This document shows positions 51,565 to 60,181 of a stretch of DNA of 64,000 nucleotides, piece after piece (positions within the stretch are counted from its first letter, which is position 1; each line of letters begins with the position of its first letter). Source of the DNA: Devosia sp. Root436. Lineage in GTDB: Bacteria; Pseudomonadota; Alphaproteobacteria; Rhizobiales; Devosiaceae. The stretch is taken from positions 243,196 to 307,195 of the forward strand of contig NZ_LMEM01000012.1 of assembly GCF_001426345.1 (NCBI RefSeq). The letters are read 5' to 3'. A program made the position numbers and the translations under genes. Under the pieces are notes generated by a model. The model ran no database searches. It was not told where the DNA came from and saw only the letters and a list, made by a program, of their open reading frames with translations.

Positions 51565-51596
51565 GCTTGTCTCAAAGCGGGCCAGCTTGTCTCAAA
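51565..51596 (-). promoter_or_regulatory. Tandem GCTTGTCTCAAA direct repeats
   Basis: GCTTGTCTCAAA occurs at 51565-51576 and 51585-51596, a period of 20 bp or about two helical turns. The pair lies directly upstream of the 83-residue gene on the minus strand. CTTGTCTCAAA also occurs at 15682-15692, after hicB. It could be a binding site; the protein is unknown. Confidence 0.4.
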
Positions 51597-51699
51597 ATGA
51601 AACAGAGGATCTGGCCCTGTGCCCTATTAGGGGCAATCGGCGTGCCAGATGCTAACGTTTTGTTAACGGTTTCCGCTCCCAAAGCGCGAAATGGTTAAA

Positions 51700-52467
51700 T
51701 CAGAAATTGTCCTTGCCCTTGCGAATGGCCGCAAACACCTCGGCCGGGTCGGCGCCTTCGAGGCCATAATGCTTTGCCAATGCCGGATCGTCGGCGCGCA
51801 GGAACGGATTGGCCGCCTTGTCCTCGCCGAGCAGGAACGGGATTGTCGCCCGCCCGGCCTCGCGCAAGGCTGCCACCTCGGCCGCCCGCGTCTGCAGGGC
51901 TGCATTATCAGGGTCGATCGACAACGCGAATTTGGCATTGCTGGCGGTATATTCGTGGCCGCAATAAACCAGCGTATCGTCGGGCAATTCGCGCAGGGCC
52001 CTGACCCCGTCCCACATCGGCCCCGGCGTCCCCTCGAACATGCGCCCGACCCCGAGCGAAAACAGCGCATCGGCGGTGAACAGGTGCTTGCCCGCTTTGT
52101 CGTGGAAGACGATATGGCCCAGCGTATGGCCCGGCGCGTCATAGACGTCGAACGTGGTCTCGCCCAGGCGCAACCTATCGCCACCGGCCACCAGTTCATC
52201 GAGATCGGCGATCTTGTCTGCTTCGCCTCGCGGCCCGACCACCCTGGCGCCGAATTCCGCCTTGAGCTCGGGAATAGCCTCGACATGGTCGATATGATGA
52301 TGGGTGATGAAGATGTCGGTCAGCGCCCAGCCGCGATGCACCAGCCCATTGCGGATAGCCGCCGCTTCCGGCGCATCGATGGCCGCGGTGCGGCCGCTTG
52401 CCGTGTCATGCACCAGATAGCCGAAATTGTCGCTCCGGGCAGGAAACACATCGACGATCAGACTCAT
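51700..52467 (-). CDS. gloB: Hydroxyacylglutathione hydrolase (glyoxalase II)
   Basis: GloB hydrolyses S-lactoylglutathione to lactate and glutathione, ending methylglyoxal detoxification. The 255-residue metallo-beta-lactamase protein has the metal motif THHHIDH (55-61), the bridging Asp in FTADALFS and the His of VYCGHEYT. The C-terminal helices bind glutathione. It is divergent from a methyltransferase by 101 bases, a pairing I recall in rhizobia. Confidence 0.95.
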   Translation of the reverse strand: MSLIVDVFPARSDNFGYLVHDTASGRTAAIDAPEAAAIRNGLVHRGWALTDIFITHHHIDHVEAIPELKAEFGARVVGPRGEADKIADLDELVAGGDRLRLGETTFDVYDAPGHTLGHIVFHDKAGKHLFTADALFSLGVGRMFEGTPGPMWDGVRALRELPDDTLVYCGHEYTASNAKFALSIDPDNAALQTRAAEVAALREAGRATIPFLLGEDKAANPFLRADDPALAKHYGLEGADPAEVFAAIRKGKDNF

Positions 52468-52568
52468 GGGGGCACTCCGAAGCAGGGAGGTTGAAAGCTA
52501 GGGGCGCTGGCGCCACATGACAACCGCCCCGTTGGACAAGTTCTTGGGAAAGCGGCAGAGTTGCAGCC

Positions 52569-53333
52569 ATGACCGCCGACGTCACCCGCCTCATCGCCTA
52601 TTACAAATCTCCGCTGGGGCGCATTTCGCGCGCACTGGTGCGCGAGCAGGTTCTCGGGCTGGCCGGTGACGTGGCGGGCAAGCGCATCCTGGGGCTGGGC
52701 TTTGCCACCCCCTATATGCGCTTCACCCTGGAGAGGGCCGAGCGCGTACTGGCCTTCATGCCGGCGCGGCAGGGCGCCTCTGCCTGGCCGCGCGAAGGCC
52801 CGTCCCATACCGTGCTCTGCGATCCGCTGGAAATGCCGCTGACCGACGCGGCCATCGACCTTACCGTAGCCATCCACGCGCTGGAGCATGTCGCCGACGC
52901 CGAGGAACTGATGCGCGAACTGTGGCGCATCACCGCGCCGAACGGGCACCTGCTCCTCGTGGTGCCGCGCCGCAGGGGCATCTGGGCGCAGCGCGACAAC
53001 ACGCCCTTCGGCTCGGGCAATCCCTATTCCGGCGGCCAGCTTGATAAACTCCTGCGCGACCACAGCTTCGTCCCCGAAGCCTGGCGCGATGGCCTGTTCC
53101 TGCCGCCGTTCCAATCGTCGCTGGTGCTCAAATCCACTCGCTTCTTCGAGCGGGTCGGACGGCTGTTCGGCCCGGCCATGAGCGGGGTCATCTGCGTCCG
53201 CGCCCGCAAGGAGGCTTTCCCGGCGGTGCCGCGCCGCAAGCGCGAGGAACGCTTCGTGCGCGTACCAGGCCTGAGCACCGCGACCGCGCGGTCAAGCTGG
53301 AGCAAAGGGAGATTCCCGCTTTCGCGGGAATGA
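52569..53333 (+). CDS. Class I SAM-dependent methyltransferase
   Basis: This is a 254-residue Rossmann methyltransferase of the type 11 group. GKRILGLGFATPYM is the SAM-binding loop, LTVAIHALEHVADAEELMRELWRITAPNGHLLLVVPRR covers motifs IV and V. The substrate is unknown. Its last residues, KGRFPLSRE, and the stop codon lie inside the left arm of the family E repeat, so the natural C-terminus has been replaced or extended. Confidence 0.88.
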   Translation: MTADVTRLIAYYKSPLGRISRALVREQVLGLAGDVAGKRILGLGFATPYMRFTLERAERVLAFMPARQGASAWPREGPSHTVLCDPLEMPLTDAAIDLTVAIHALEHVADAEELMRELWRITAPNGHLLLVVPRRRGIWAQRDNTPFGSGNPYSGGQLDKLLRDHSFVPEAWRDGLFLPPFQSSLVLKSTRFFERVGRLFGPAMSGVICVRARKEAFPAVPRRKREERFVRVPGLSTATARSSWSKGRFPLSRE

Positions 53334-53403
53334 CGTTGTGGGTTGATCAGCAGCCGTGGCGCATGTCCACCGCGTCATTCCCGCGAAAGCGGGAATCTCC
53401 CTT
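53305..53403. repeat. Long inverted repeat, family E
   Basis: The left arm 53305-53335 and right arm 53373-53403 are a perfect 31-bp inverted repeat built on CGTCATTCCCGCGAAAGCGG. The 37-base loop carries no gene. Each arm has its own short palindrome (CCCGC-TTTC-GCGGG). The type is well known in many proteobacteria as a dispersed palindrome. The left arm ends the methyltransferase gene. Confidence 0.92.
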
Positions 53404-53484
53404 GCCTCCCCTCACGTGTCACCCTTTGCCTTCCCCTCTCACTTTGACTATGGTCCGCGCGGTTTTTCCGCCCAGATTGGCATC

Positions 53485-54582
53485 ATGTCCGACGACACTA
53501 TCCGCCCCACACCGCAGCCCGGCATTCTCGACGTTGCACCCTACCTGCCCGGCAAGTCGGGCGCACCGGGCAGCAATGCAATCAAGCTCTCGGCCAATGA
53601 AAGCCCCCTCGGCGCCAGCCCCAAGGCCGTGGAAGCCTTCCGCTCGGCCGCCGATCACCTCGAAATCTATCCCGAGGGCTCCTCGAAAATCCTGCGCGCG
53701 GCTCTGGCCGAAGTGCATGGCATCGACCCTGATCGCATAGTCTGCGGCAATGGCTCGGACGACCTGCTGCACCTGCTGGCCCAGACCTATCTCGGCGAAG
53801 GCGACGAGGCAGTGATGAACCGCTACGGCTTCTCGGTCTATCCCATTATCACCAAGGCGACCGGCGCCAGTATCGTCATGGTCGAGGAGACCGACTATAC
53901 CGCCGACGTCGATGCCATGCTGGCGGCCGTGACGGAGAAGACGAAGGTCATCTGGCTGGCCAATCCCAACAATCCTACCGGCACCTATCTCAGCGACGCC
54001 GAAGTGCGGCGGCTGCATGCCGGTTTGCGCCCCGACATCCTCCTCGTCATCGACAGCGCCTATGCCGAATATGTTACCGCCGCCGATTATTCGGTCGGCC
54101 TCGATCTCGTGGGCGAGGCGAGCAATGTCGTCATGGTCCGCACCTTCTCCAAGATGGGGCTGGCTGCCGCGCGCATCGGCTGGATGGTGGGCCCGGCCCC
54201 TGTCGTCGACGCCATCAACCGCATCCGGGGCCCGTTCAACGTCAACCTGCCAGCGCAACTGGCGGGCGCTGCCGCCACGCACGATGTGGAGTTCAACGCC
54301 CGACTCAAGGCCCACAACGCCAAATGGCGCGAATGGTTGACGGCGGAACTCCATTCCAATTCCATGCGCGTCGTGCCCAGCCAGGCCAATTTCATCATGG
54401 TGCTGTTTGCCGACGCCGAATCCGCCGCCACGGCCTTCGAGACCCTGCGCGAGCGCGGCCTCATCGTGCGCGAGATCGGCCCGTCCTACGGCATTGCCAA
54501 CGGGCTGCGCATTTCCATCGGTTCCGAGCAAGCCATGCGCGGCGTCGCCGGCATCCTCAAGGCATTGGTCAAGATTTCATGA
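53485..54582 (+). CDS. hisC: Histidinol-phosphate aminotransferase
   Basis: HisC is a PLP enzyme of histidine synthesis; close paralogues use phenylalanine or tyrosine keto acids. The 365-residue protein has the PLP lysine Lys223 in VRTFSKMGLAAARIGW, LSANESPLGASP at the N-terminus and NPNNPTGTYLS. The start at 53485 (MSDDTIRPTP) is chosen over the 5' extension, which runs through the repeat. It overlaps the next gene, a prephenate dehydrogenase, by ATGA, which suggests an aromatic amino acid role. Confidence 0.94.
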   Translation: MSDDTIRPTPQPGILDVAPYLPGKSGAPGSNAIKLSANESPLGASPKAVEAFRSAADHLEIYPEGSSKILRAALAEVHGIDPDRIVCGNGSDDLLHLLAQTYLGEGDEAVMNRYGFSVYPIITKATGASIVMVEETDYTADVDAMLAAVTEKTKVIWLANPNNPTGTYLSDAEVRRLHAGLRPDILLVIDSAYAEYVTAADYSVGLDLVGEASNVVMVRTFSKMGLAAARIGWMVGPAPVVDAINRIRGPFNVNLPAQLAGAAATHDVEFNARLKAHNAKWREWLTAELHSNSMRVVPSQANFIMVLFADAESAATAFETLRERGLIVREIGPSYGIANGLRISIGSEQAMRGVAGILKALVKIS

Positions 54583-55550
54583 GCGTTCATTTCCGCAAAC
54601 TTGCCTTGATCGGCATCGGCCTCATCGGCTCCTCCATCGCCCTGGCCGCGCGGCGGCAGGGGCTGGTCGAAGTCATTTCCATCGCCACCCGCAGGCAGGA
54701 AACCCTCGACGAAGCGCGCGAACTTGGCCTGGGTGATATCTACACGCTCGACGCCGCCGAAGCGGTGCGCGGCGCCGATCTCGTCATCATCTGCACGCCC
54801 GTAGGAACCTATGCCGACGTGATGGCAACCATCGCCCCGGCGCTGGAGCCAGGCGCCATCCTCAGCGATGTCGGCTCGGTCAAGGGTCATGTGGTCAAGA
54901 CGCTGGCCCCGCTCGTTCCGGCCGGTGTCAGCTTCATTCCCGGCCACCCGCTGGCCGGCACTGAACATTCCGGCCCGTCGGCCGGCTTTGCCGAGCTCTT
55001 CTCCGGCCGCTGGTGCGTGTTGACCCCCGGCCCGGAAGTCGATCCGGCCCAGACCGAGAAGCTGGCCACCTTCTGGCGCGCCATGGGCAGCCAGGTCGAA
55101 AGCATGGATGCCGGGCATCACGACATGGTGCTGGCCATCACCAGCCATATTCCCCATCTCGTCGCCTACAATATCGTGGGCACGGTGGCCGATCTGGAGG
55201 CCGCCACGCAGTCCGAAGTCATCAAGTTCTCGGCCTCCGGCTTCCGCGATTTCACCCGCATCGCCGCTTCGGACCCGGTGATGTGGCGCGACGTGTTCCT
55301 GACCAATCGCGAGGCGGTGCTCGAAATGCTCGGCCGCTTCCTCGAAGATCTCTCGGCCTTGCAGCGCTCGGTGCGCACCGGCGACGGCCCGGCGCTGGAA
55401 GCCCTGTTCACCCGCACGCGCGCCATCCGCCGCTCGATCATCTCGGCGGGGCAGGAAACCGCCGCACCCGATTTCGGCCGCACCCATGAAGCGCCGCCCG
55501 CGCCTGAAGTCCCCTTCGTGCGCGAACATGGCGGCGGCGACGACGCCTAG
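54579..55550 (+). CDS. tyrC: Prephenate/arogenate dehydrogenase
   Basis: This NAD(P)-linked dehydrogenase oxidises prephenate or arogenate in tyrosine synthesis. The 323-residue protein has the cofactor loop LALIGIGLIGSSIALAARR. IPGHPLAGTEHSGPSAG contains the catalytic His. It is coupled to hisC by an ATGA overlap. The C-terminal 50 residues are variable. Its stop codon shares CTAG with the convergent DUF2125 gene. Confidence 0.94.
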   Translation: MSVHFRKLALIGIGLIGSSIALAARRQGLVEVISIATRRQETLDEARELGLGDIYTLDAAEAVRGADLVIICTPVGTYADVMATIAPALEPGAILSDVGSVKGHVVKTLAPLVPAGVSFIPGHPLAGTEHSGPSAGFAELFSGRWCVLTPGPEVDPAQTEKLATFWRAMGSQVESMDAGHHDMVLAITSHIPHLVAYNIVGTVADLEAATQSEVIKFSASGFRDFTRIAASDPVMWRDVFLTNREAVLEMLGRFLEDLSALQRSVRTGDGPALEALFTRTRAIRRSIISAGQETAAPDFGRTHEAPPAPEVPFVREHGGGDDA

Positions 55551-56518
55551 AACAGCGGCGGGACGGCGGCGATCGGCAGCAGCCCGGAGAACATGGCGCC
55601 GGCGCGGAAATTGATCTGGTTGGCATGCGAGCCATCCGGCCGCGGCGAGCCCAGCACCAGCGTCCGCCAAGGCTCCTGCAGCATCGGCCCGATGCGTTCG
55701 GCGACGCCGGTCGAGGTGACGGCAATTTCGCCATCGAGCTGGCCCTGCGGATCGAGCCGTATCTCACCGGTGGCGTCGAGCGTCGAGGTGGCATCGGTGC
55801 CGTGTATCGACACGACATTGAGCTTGCCGCCCGCCTGCTGCATGGCCGCCAGCAGCATCGGATCGCCCCAGTTCCTGACATCGTCGGGCAGGCCGGAAAG
55901 TTCGAGCTGCACCTCAGCATTGGTGTCCGTGAGCGTCAACCCCGGCCAGGCCGCGGTCTCCGCCCGCGCATAGAGCGCCAGCGCCGCCAGATGGCGCTCG
56001 GCATCGTGCTGCTCGGGAATATCGAACAGATGCACTTCCGCCAGCGGGCTCTGCGCGATCACCGCATCGCCGAACAGCGCATCGGTCCACACCAGGCCGG
56101 TGCCCGAGACCGAGGCACGGGCAATGCGCCAGTTATCCAGCCGCACGCTGGCTTCGAGCGTCGACCAGGCCACGCCATTGCGCATGCCGGTAAAGCTGTC
56201 AGTCAGTTGCAGCGGCCCCTTGGCCGAGGCCAGCACATGGAATGGCGCATAGACACGAATGCTGGCGCGAATGCCGGGGACGTCCACCTCGATATCGCCA
56301 GTGACGATATGGGCCGTGACGCAATCGACATCGAAGCGGAACGGAAAGCCAGTCACGCCCAGCGCCTCGCAACTGACGCGCGGCGTGGTGACCCCATCGG
56401 CCTGCGCCAGGGCCTGGATATTCTGTTTGACCACGCCCGCCAGCACCAGCCACGCCGCGCTCCATAGCACGACGACCGCCACCACGACACTACCGAGAAT
56501 GATGATTCGCTTTTTCAT
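55547..56518 (-). CDS. DUF2125 membrane-anchored protein
   Basis: This is a 323-residue protein with an N-terminal membrane anchor (about 5-27) and a large periplasmic beta-rich domain of the DUF2125 family. LGVTGFPFRFDVDC and the repeated pattern of short strands suggest a lipid- or AsmA-like fold. The start at 56518 (MKKRIIILGS) is chosen for the anchor. Its position beside tyrC and a ChaC-type gene is, from memory, conserved in Hyphomicrobiales. The function is unknown. Confidence 0.87.
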   Translation of the reverse strand: MKKRIIILGSVVVAVVVLWSAAWLVLAGVVKQNIQALAQADGVTTPRVSCEALGVTGFPFRFDVDCVTAHIVTGDIEVDVPGIRASIRVYAPFHVLASAKGPLQLTDSFTGMRNGVAWSTLEASVRLDNWRIARASVSGTGLVWTDALFGDAVIAQSPLAEVHLFDIPEQHDAERHLAALALYARAETAAWPGLTLTDTNAEVQLELSGLPDDVRNWGDPMLLAAMQQAGGKLNVVSIHGTDATSTLDATGEIRLDPQGQLDGEIAVTSTGVAERIGPMLQEPWRTLVLGSPRPDGSHANQINFRAGAMFSGLLPIAAVPPLF

Positions 56519-56678
56519 GGGCGGCACTCTTACCTGCGCTGGCGGCCAGACCAAAGCATCTTCATCACCAGCGGCATTTCATCGGCGGTAAATCCGGGTC
56601 GCGCCAGTATCGCATGGCTTCTATTGAGACAGCGCAATTGCCTTGGCCGGCAAGCTTGCCTAGGTTTCTGTTCAGGTT

Positions 56679-57239
56679 ATGGCGATGCACGATACGGACG
56701 ATACAGCGACCCACTGGGTCTTCGGCTACGGTTCCCTGATCTGGAATCCGGGATTTGCCCATGTTTCGGCGCAACAGGGCCTGCTCAGGGGCGCCCATCG
56801 CAGCCTCTCCATCGTCTCGCACCACCATCGCGGCACGGTCGAACGGCCGGGGCTGGTATTCGGGCTCACCCGCGGCGGTTCCTGCCGCGGCATGGTGTTC
56901 GAAGTGGCCGATGCCGACTGGAAAGACGTCTATGCCTATCTGCAGGACCGCGAGCAGGTTACGGCAGTCTATCGCGATGTCCAACGCCCGGTGCGACTGG
57001 CCGATGGCCGCACCGTCAGCGCATTGGCCTTCCTGGTCGACGAACGGCATGAGCAGTTTGCCGGCCAGTTGAGCCTCGATCAGCAGCTGGCCATGGTACG
57101 ATCAGGGGTGGGCCTTTCCGGCCGCAATATCGACTACGTGCTCAATACCGCGCGCCACCTGCGCGAACTGGGCATCCGCGACCGGCAATTGATGGCGCTG
57201 GCCGACCTGCTGGCAGGCGATGCTGCCGCCGTCGCCTAG
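56679..57239 (+). CDS. Gamma-glutamylcyclotransferase (short ChaC-like)
   Basis: This is a 186-residue ChaC-like protein. VFGYGSLIWNPGFAHVSAQQGLLRGAHRSLSIVS is the substrate-binding signature, and YAYLQDREQ carries the acidic residue candidate for catalysis. It is shorter than the copy at 42001, lacking about 50 N-terminal residues. Glutathione breakdown is the expected reaction. Its stop shares CTAG with the convergent mtgA. Confidence 0.9.
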   Translation: MAMHDTDDTATHWVFGYGSLIWNPGFAHVSAQQGLLRGAHRSLSIVSHHHRGTVERPGLVFGLTRGGSCRGMVFEVADADWKDVYAYLQDREQVTAVYRDVQRPVRLADGRTVSALAFLVDERHEQFAGQLSLDQQLAMVRSGVGLSGRNIDYVLNTARHLRELGIRDRQLMALADLLAGDAAAVA

Positions 57240-57952
57240 AGCGACAGCCGCCCATTCTCCCCGACACAATCGGCGCGGGCACCATATTCGATGACACGGC
57301 CCTCGATGATGGCGGCAATGCGCAACATGCCCGCCGATGGTCGCGCCGGCTGGCGCAACAGCGGATTGGGCAATGCCGTTACAAGCAGCGTCGCGGTGCG
57401 CCAATCGAGATTTTGCGGCGCGATACCGAAGGCGCGGCGCGCCCCGGCCGCCACCCCGAACTGTCCCTCGGGCCCCCATTCGGCGATGTTGAGATAAATC
57501 TCCATGATCCGCCGCTTGGGCAGCACCAGATCGATATAGAGCGCCAGCGGCACTTCCAGCGCCTTGCGGACCACGCTTTGCCCGTTCCACAAGAACAGGT
57601 TCCGCGCCACCTGCATGGTGATGGTCGAAGCGCCCCGCGCATCCTCCCCGGCCATGAAATTCTGCACCTCGTCGCGCAAGGCCCCGAAATCCACGCCCCA
57701 ATGCCGGCAGAACTGGCCATCCTCGGACAGGATCACCGAAGCCTTGAGCCGGTCTGAAATATCGGCGAGATCGCGCCATTCCCGATCCACGGGGCGACCG
57801 GAGAGCGTGCGCGCCAGCATGGGCACCGAGAGTGGATCGACGAACAGATAGACCGGCGTCAGCACGACGGGAATGGCGACGAGCACGGCCATGACGAGCG
57901 CCACGGGCCGGAGGATCCGCCAGATGCCTTTGGGTTTGCCGCGTCGTACCAT
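57236..57952 (-). CDS. mtgA: Monofunctional biosynthetic peptidoglycan transglycosylase
   Basis: MtgA polymerises lipid II into glycan strands. The 238-residue GT51 protein has one membrane anchor (about 14-38). Its motifs are the catalytic Glu77 in SEDGQFCRHWGVD, GASTITMQVARNLFLW, and RRIMEIYLNIAEWG. The start at 57952 (MVRRGKPKGI) is chosen for anchor position. It overlaps the ChaC-like gene tail to tail by four bases. Confidence 0.95.
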   Translation of the reverse strand: MVRRGKPKGIWRILRPVALVMAVLVAIPVVLTPVYLFVDPLSVPMLARTLSGRPVDREWRDLADISDRLKASVILSEDGQFCRHWGVDFGALRDEVQNFMAGEDARGASTITMQVARNLFLWNGQSVVRKALEVPLALYIDLVLPKRRIMEIYLNIAEWGPEGQFGVAAGARRAFGIAPQNLDWRTATLLVTALPNPLLRQPARPSAGMLRIAAIIEGRVIEYGARADCVGENGRLSL

Positions 57953-58035
57953 GCAGGTCCAATAGCGGGCGATGGCCGCAGAATCCAGTGCCACGCCACC
58001 TTGCCGCCATGCTCATGAACGGCTAGCAACAAGCC

Positions 58036-58938
58036 ATGTACGACTTCGCCGCCGACATCGCCGACTGTGCCAAAGCCGTGGAAGCGGGGCTGGCCCAACA
58101 GCTCGATGCCGGGCGCCTCACCGGCCCCGGTCCCGCACCCGGTCGGCTGATTGCGGCCATGCGCCATGGCAGCCTGGCCGGCGGCAAGCGGCTGCGCCCG
58201 CTACTGGTTCGCCAGGCCGCGGCGATCTTCAACATTCCCGCCGCGCAGGCGCTGACGGCGGGCCTCGCGGTGGAAATGGTCCACTGCTATTCGCTGGTCC
58301 ATGACGACCTGCCGGCCATGGACGATGACGACCTGCGCCGCGGCCGTCCCACCGTGCACAAGGCCTATGACGACGCCACCGCCATCCTGGCCGGCGATGG
58401 CTTGCTCACCCACGCTTTCGGCCTGCTCGCCGACCCCGCCTGCCACCCCGACCCCGCGGTGCGCATCGCACTGGTGGCCGAACTGGCTGTCGGCTCCGGC
58501 GCCGGCGGCATGGCGGGCGGACAGATGCGCGATATCGAGGGCGAACAGGCGGGCCTTTCGCCCGAGGAAATTTCTACCATGCAGGCGATGAAGACCGGCG
58601 CGCTTATCCGCGCCAGCGTCCGCATGGGCGCCATTCTGGGCGGCGCCGATGCGCGAGCGCTGTCGGTGCTCACCCTCTATGCCGAACTCGCCGGCCGCGC
58701 TTTCCAGCTTGCCGACGACATTCTCGACGTTACCGCCACGCCCGAAGCCATGGGCAAGGCCACCGGCAAGGATGCCGCGCTGGGCAAGCAGACCCTGGTT
58801 GCGACGCTCGGTCTCGAGGGCGCGCAGGCCCGATTGAACCAGACGGTCAATGAAGCATTGTCCACTCTGCGCACCTTTGGCCCCAAGGCCGACGGATTGC
58901 GCGCCACGGTGCGCTATTTCGCCAGCCGGGAGAACTGA
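58036..58938 (+). CDS. ispA: Farnesyl diphosphate synthase (polyprenyl synthase)
   Basis: IspA adds two isopentenyl units to make farnesyl diphosphate. The 300-residue protein has the first Asp-rich motif DDLPAMD (90-96) and the second DDILD near 230, with GGKRLRPLLV and KTGALI. Length and the two residues between Asp pairs in the first motif suit farnesyl rather than longer products. ispG lies 1.2 kb away, convergent. It is followed three bases later by the MOSC gene, so they form one transcript. Confidence 0.95.
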   Translation: MYDFAADIADCAKAVEAGLAQQLDAGRLTGPGPAPGRLIAAMRHGSLAGGKRLRPLLVRQAAAIFNIPAAQALTAGLAVEMVHCYSLVHDDLPAMDDDDLRRGRPTVHKAYDDATAILAGDGLLTHAFGLLADPACHPDPAVRIALVAELAVGSGAGGMAGGQMRDIEGEQAGLSPEEISTMQAMKTGALIRASVRMGAILGGADARALSVLTLYAELAGRAFQLADDILDVTATPEAMGKATGKDAALGKQTLVATLGLEGAQARLNQTVNEALSTLRTFGPKADGLRATVRYFASREN

Positions 58939-58940
58939 GC

Positions 58941-59576
58941 TTGGCCATCCTCGCCAGCGTCAATATCGGCGCGCCCCAGCCCATTCCCGGCAAGAGCGGC
59001 AAGACCGGCATCTACAAGACCCCGGTCGAGGGCGACGTGGCCATCACGCGCGAAGGCGTGGCTGGCGATGCGGTGATGGACAGCAAGCATCACGGCGGCC
59101 GCGACCAGGCGGTCTATCTCTATTTCAGCGACGACTATCTCTGGTGGTCGGGTGAACTGGGCCGGGACATCGCGCCCGGCACCTTCGGCGAAAACTTGAC
59201 CATTGGCGGCGTCGAAGGGCGCCATGTGGCGGTCGGTGATCGTTTCACCATCGATAAGCTCGTGCTCGAAGTGACCTCGCATCGCACGCCCTGCAATGTC
59301 TTTGCCCTGCGCATGGGCGATCCGAAATTCGTCCGGCGCTTCCACCGCGCCGGCCGCCCCGGCGCCTATTGCCGCGTCATCAGCGAAGGCGCGCTGCATG
59401 TCGGCCAGCCGGTGCGCTACACGCCCTTTGCCGGCGAGCGGACGAGTGTGAGCGATTTGATGGCGCTCGATGGCGTGCGCGGGCCCGACCCCGCCATTCT
59501 CCGCCGGGCGCTATTGGCGCCCGTCCACTACAAGATGCGTGCCGATTTCGAAGACAAGCTGGCGCGACTGTTCTGA
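58941..59576 (+). CDS. MOSC-domain protein (YiiM-like)
   Basis: This is a 211-residue MOSC protein. GDAVMDSKHHGGRDQAVYLYFSDDYLWW and FGENLTIGG match the YiiM family. The Cys in TSHRTPCNVF is the conserved molybdenum-cofactor cysteine. The start is TTG at 58941, three bases after ispA, with a GGGAG in the end of ispA as its site. YiiM acts on N-hydroxylated base analogues with a reductase partner, which is not in this window. Confidence 0.92.
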   Translation: MAILASVNIGAPQPIPGKSGKTGIYKTPVEGDVAITREGVAGDAVMDSKHHGGRDQAVYLYFSDDYLWWSGELGRDIAPGTFGENLTIGGVEGRHVAVGDRFTIDKLVLEVTSHRTPCNVFALRMGDPKFVRRFHRAGRPGAYCRVISEGALHVGQPVRYTPFAGERTSVSDLMALDGVRGPDPAILRRALLAPVHYKMRADFEDKLARLF

Positions 59577-59586
59577 AAGTTCCCCG

Positions 59587-60069
59587 ATGAGCCTCCAATC
59601 CGTCCAGACCGACCTGGCCAGCCGCGCACCCGACCTTGCGGTGATCGTCACCGACGCCTCCACCGCCACCGTGCAACTGGCGGCCGAAGTGCATGGCGTC
59701 GAGCCGGGCCAGATTGCCAAGACCCTGTGCATCCGCGTCAGGGACGAGGAATTCCTGCTGGTGACGCGCGGCGATGCGCGGCTGGACAACCAGAAGTCCA
59801 AGGCCGCCTTTGGCGGCCGCCCGCGCATGCTGGGCGCCGAGGATGTGCTGCGCCTCACCAGCCACCAGGTCGGCGGCGTCTGCCCCTTCGGCCTGCCCGC
59901 GCCGCTGCCGATCTATCTCGATGTGTCGCTGAAGATCTATGACCTCGTGATCCCGGCGGGTGGCGACACCCACGCTTCGGTCAAGCTCACGGTCGATCGG
60001 CTGGCCGCGCTCTGCGGCAACAAATGGGCCGATGCCTGCATACCGCCGGGCGAACCCGCCGCTAGCTGA
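59587..60069 (+). CDS. YbaK/EbsC-family aminoacyl-tRNA deacylase
   Basis: This is a 160-residue YbaK/ProX-type editing domain that hydrolyses mischarged tRNAs. GQIAKTLCIRVRDEEFLLVTRGDARLDNQK contains the conserved Lys, and GGVCPFGLP is the substrate loop. It is third in the ispA-MOSC-ybaK run. Its 3' end overlaps the convergent small gene by eight bases. Confidence 0.93.
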   Translation: MSLQSVQTDLASRAPDLAVIVTDASTATVQLAAEVHGVEPGQIAKTLCIRVRDEEFLLVTRGDARLDNQKSKAAFGGRPRMLGAEDVLRLTSHQVGGVCPFGLPAPLPIYLDVSLKIYDLVIPAGGDTHASVKLTVDRLAALCGNKWADACIPPGEPAAS

Positions 60070-60181
60070 GGTTTCCGGTCAGCGCCAACGCCGCCAGCAC
60101 CAGCAGCAGCATGCCGACCCAGAACCAGCGCCGCGGCGAGGACTGGAAGGGCGTGAACAGGCGCCGGAAGAAATCGCTCAT
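60062..60181 (-). CDS. Tiny single-pass membrane protein coupled to ispG
   Basis: This is a 39-residue protein: [20 protein letters not shown], then one membrane span, ending TGNLS. A basic and aromatic N-terminus before a Leu/Ala-rich helix is typical of small bacterial membrane proteins. The ATG overlaps the ispG stop (ATGA), giving direct coupling. No family is recognised. It could be a regulatory peptide or an uncharacterised partner; the overlap with ybaK at its 3' end adds some doubt. Confidence 0.6.
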   Translation of the reverse strand: MSDFFRRLFTPFQSSPRRWFWVGMLLLVLAALALTGNLS

